Positions 8,638-10,795 of a DNA stretch of 10,795 bases are shown here, one piece after another; position 1 is the stretch's first letter, and the number at the start of each line of letters is the position of its first letter. The stretch comes from Phoronis pallida. Its lineage: Eukaryota; Phoronida; Phoronidae. Under the pieces are notes generated by a model. That model was not told where the DNA came from. It saw nothing but the letters and a program-made list of their open reading frames with translations, and did not search any database. The translations under genes were made by a program, and so were the position numbers. The DNA is taken from positions 1 to 10,795 of the forward strand of contig JAOXYC010225904.1 of assembly GCA_028565715.1 (NCBI GenBank), written 5' to 3'.

Positions 8638-9841
8638 GAAATGACTTGTGGATGGTGGTTAAAGACAAATATGAAACCTTTACCCAGACCAGACAATATG
8701 GATTGCTAAATATGGTTGAACATGTAGATTACTTGGTGCTGCATATCTCCATCCTCTCTTTATAGACTATATTATCTGTACTCGTGAATTATGGAGGGTA
8801 GATATACACATGTATTTCACTATTTTGTGCATCTTTTTATTCAGATCTTTGTAAGTGAGTATTATGATATGGAGACATTTGATTCAATACTGGAATTTAT
8901 TCTTTTAAGACATTTGGAATCTGGAAAACATTCTGACCTGTCAGAAATTTTTTCTTTATAAAATTAATTGTCGTTACAGCAGTGATTCATTTATTATATC
9001 TATCTATTATTTTAAACATTGCTCCTAAATCACTTTGAGCAGACTCGCGATGCAGACTTAATAATAGGCTACATCTAGGTAGAGTATTGGTTATGTTGGT
9101 AGGACTAATGGCTCTCAAGTCCTAGCATTGAACTTGATTGTCTACATAATATAAGCAAGCTCTCTTTCACCTACTTAACCTTGCTAAATGCAAAGACTTT
9201 CCAAAATGATGATTTATAAAAATTCACTAATTGTTGATATATCTATTAATGTAACAATTTTTAATGTACTTAATATATAAGTTATAAATGGAGTTAGCCT
9301 GTATCTATAATATCAACTGAATGACCAAGAACAATCATGCAAGTATTTTACATTAGTTCTCTGTTTTGGTATTTATTATTTTCAACTCAAGTTACAAAAT
9401 GGGCCACTGCAAATGTGTTCCTAATGGTCAATGCATTTATATTTTTATACAGGCTACTTCGCTTAACTTTGATATGTCCTCTTTTTGATAGTGTCTTCTG
9501 TCAATGAGTTAAATGAGGTTAACTTTTATTGTAAATGTAATTATCCTTTAATTAAGGTTACTTACTCAACTTTGTGTTAACCAAACATATACCACAATGA
9601 CAACCTTACCTCGATGATATCGTAATTTGAAATAGGACCAACAGTTATTGTGGAAAAATATGGGTCTCACTCACAAAATTACAATTTTTTCACAATTGAT
9701 CAACCATTCAAATGAAACTACTTTGTGACAAAAGATGGAACACAGTTTTAACAGTTACTGATGTATTTTTATTTTGTATAGATAATAGTTTAACATTGTT
9801 TTATATGTAAACTTATTTATTGTTAATGTTAACTTTATAAA

Positions 9842-9847
9842 AATAAA
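9842..9847 (+). terminator. LHFPL6: candidate polyadenylation signal AATAAA
   Basis: This is the first AATAAA downstream of the stop codon. A T/G-containing stretch (9867-9882, TTGTATTGCATTGTAT) follows at a distance suitable for a downstream element. Cleavage would fall near 9860-9870. Confidence 0.5.
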
Positions 9848-9869
9848 TTTTGATGCATGACAACATTGT

Positions 9870-10190
9870 ATTGCATTGTATCACATTAACAATCATCATA
9901 TGTTTAACAATCCTTCATAGTTTCCATTAAATGGAATATTAAAAATATCTATCAAAAACAATCATCATTAATTATAAGTGCACCAGAAATATTTATTTGA
10001 AAAAATATCCTAAATGCTCCAACAATTACTCATGACGGTCAATTGTAAATGGCACTTTTTTGAGCATTTAAGTTACAAAATGCATTTCACATAACAATTA
10101 ATTGGTGTTTACAATTATCTTGATTAACTGAAAAGTTCAAACACATGGACATCAATCTTTTAATGCCCAACTACATATACTGCATCGTGG
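9870..10190. other. intergenic, nothing recognised
   Basis: This is AT-rich sequence between the presumed gene end and the second hairpin element. ACAATCATCAT recurs at about 9889 and 9958. I see no coding or RNA feature. Confidence 0.4.
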
Positions 10191-10192
10191 TA

Positions 10193-10294
10193 AAAGTCGA
10201 ATAATGTGGTCCCACGTATAACTTTGTTATTCAGTCAATGGAAACACATCGACGGAATAACCCAAATAAACGAGGGACCACATTATTCGTCTTG
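10193..10294. mobile_element. short TA-flanked hairpin element (MITE-like)
   Basis: The arms 10194-10240 and 10247-10293 pair along their whole length around a 6-base loop. The outer 16 bases are exact (CGAATAATGTGGTCCC at 10198-10213 against 10274-10289), and the inner part is imperfect. TA dinucleotides flank the element (10191-10192 and 10295-10296), consistent with a Tc1/mariner-type non-autonomous insertion of about 102 bp. The size and internal mismatches also resemble a microRNA precursor. The + strand open frame at 10206-10445 starts inside the hairpin and is not a credible gene. Confidence 0.6.
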
Positions 10295-10508
10295 TACCTT
10301 GCACCATTGCAGCAAATTTGACACTCTTCACTCTAGTGAAAAAATATTGGCCAGATTTTGGGCTACTCAACAACTCTATATTCAGTACAATTTCACAGCC
10401 TACTCATCTACTTGTGTTTTGATTATCAAATGTCAAATGCAATAAGTCAGTTCCATTGGTGTGTTGGGACCAACACATGTACAGACTTATAGGTTTACAA
10501 GTCCTTTA

Positions 10509-10795
10509 CTGTGAATGAAATGCAGCTTCTCAAATTCTACAACAAAGTTTATTGACATAATCATCAATGTACGATTGTTTACTCTTATCATCACAGTCGA
10601 CCATATTAAAACGGTCAACAGTGGGTAAATTACCAATTAGTTCAGTCAAACAGGCCTTATATCTAGCATTATTCACCTCATTTTTCCAGGAAAGCAAAAT
10701 GTACCCTAGAATCACAACAATTTTGGACAACCTCAGGCATTGAAAATTTAAAAACCAATCTTATAGGAAGGTGATCACTAACATTGTCCTCATTA
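10509..10795 (-). pseudogene. decayed non-LTR (LINE) retrotransposon fragment, APE endonuclease C-terminus
   Basis: Reading leftward on the - strand, the frame open from 10794 to 10678 begins NEDNVSDHLPIRLVF. SDHLPI (10762-10779) is the terminal motif of APE-type endonucleases in non-LTR retrotransposons, where the histidine is catalytic. The frame ends at a stop (10678-10680). The likely continuation is in another frame at 10530-10730 (…ILLSWKNEVNNARYK … SYIDDYVNKLCCRI), resembling the linker between endonuclease and reverse transcriptase. A TGA (10530-10532) then interrupts it, followed by EAAFHSQ and another stop (10506-10508). With a frameshift and two stops it cannot be functional. The reverse transcriptase domain is not visible, and the 5' part lies beyond the window edge. 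The clade cannot be assigned. Confidence 0.65.

Larger units (their letters stand above)
8184..9865 (+). other. LHFPL6: probable 3' UTR of the LHFPL6-like gene
   Basis: No gene is visible in this stretch. The first canonical AATAAA I find after the stop codon is at 9842-9847, so a 3' UTR of about 1.7 kb is the simplest reading. An earlier noncanonical poly(A) signal would shorten it. The region is AT-rich, increasingly so after about 8,800. Confidence 0.5.

Noticed and set aside
10206-10445. 79-codon + strand open frame
   Set aside because: Its first third is one strand of the hairpin element and the rest has no motif.

Overview
This is a eukaryotic, AT-rich, intron-bearing window. It carries almost all of one recognisable protein-coding gene, an orthologue of the animal tetraspan gene LHFPL6 (formerly LHFP, lipoma HMGIC fusion partner), on the + strand. 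The three coding exons (45-468, 7657-7755, 8059-8183) join in frame through standard GT-AG introns of about 7.2 kb and 0.3 kb. The product is 215 aa from the first ATG, or 203 aa from the better-supported second ATG at 81. The compact gene, AT-rich introns, small foldback elements and LINE debris suggest a bilaterian invertebrate. A marine lophotrochozoan such as a mollusc is a guess that the sequence does not settle.

Layout. Positions 1-17 look like the 3' end of an upstream intron (pyrimidine-rich tract and CAG), so the true first exon and promoter lie outside the window. Exon 1 encodes the N-terminus, TM1, the large extracellular loop and TM2. Intron 1 (469-7656) holds no gene I can support. 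It does contain a cluster of five TAATGA motifs (1890-2004), a two-copy 40-bp duplication (2511-2586), a 69-bp-period tandem repeat with a third, displaced copy (6339-6572), a cluster of four GATAAC/GTTATC motifs (6856-6905), and a long TA-flanked foldback element (7276-7430) about 230 bp upstream of exon 2. Exons 2 and 3 supply TM3, the second loop, TM4 and a short cytoplasmic tail.

Downstream of the stop, 8184 to about 9865 is best read as a long 3' UTR. It contains a stem-loop (8596-8637) and ends near the first AATAAA (9842-9847). Beyond it are a second small TA-flanked hairpin (10193-10294) and, on the - strand at the right edge, a decayed fragment of a non-LTR retrotransposon. The fragment carries the terminal SDHLP motif of an APE-type endonuclease, then a frameshift and an in-frame stop.

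I see no operon, CRISPR array, RNA gene or undescribed multi-gene system. The notable content is one conserved membrane-protein gene, several candidate regulatory clusters in its introns and UTR, and mobile-element remains. Most other open frames are short, lack family motifs and look like chance.
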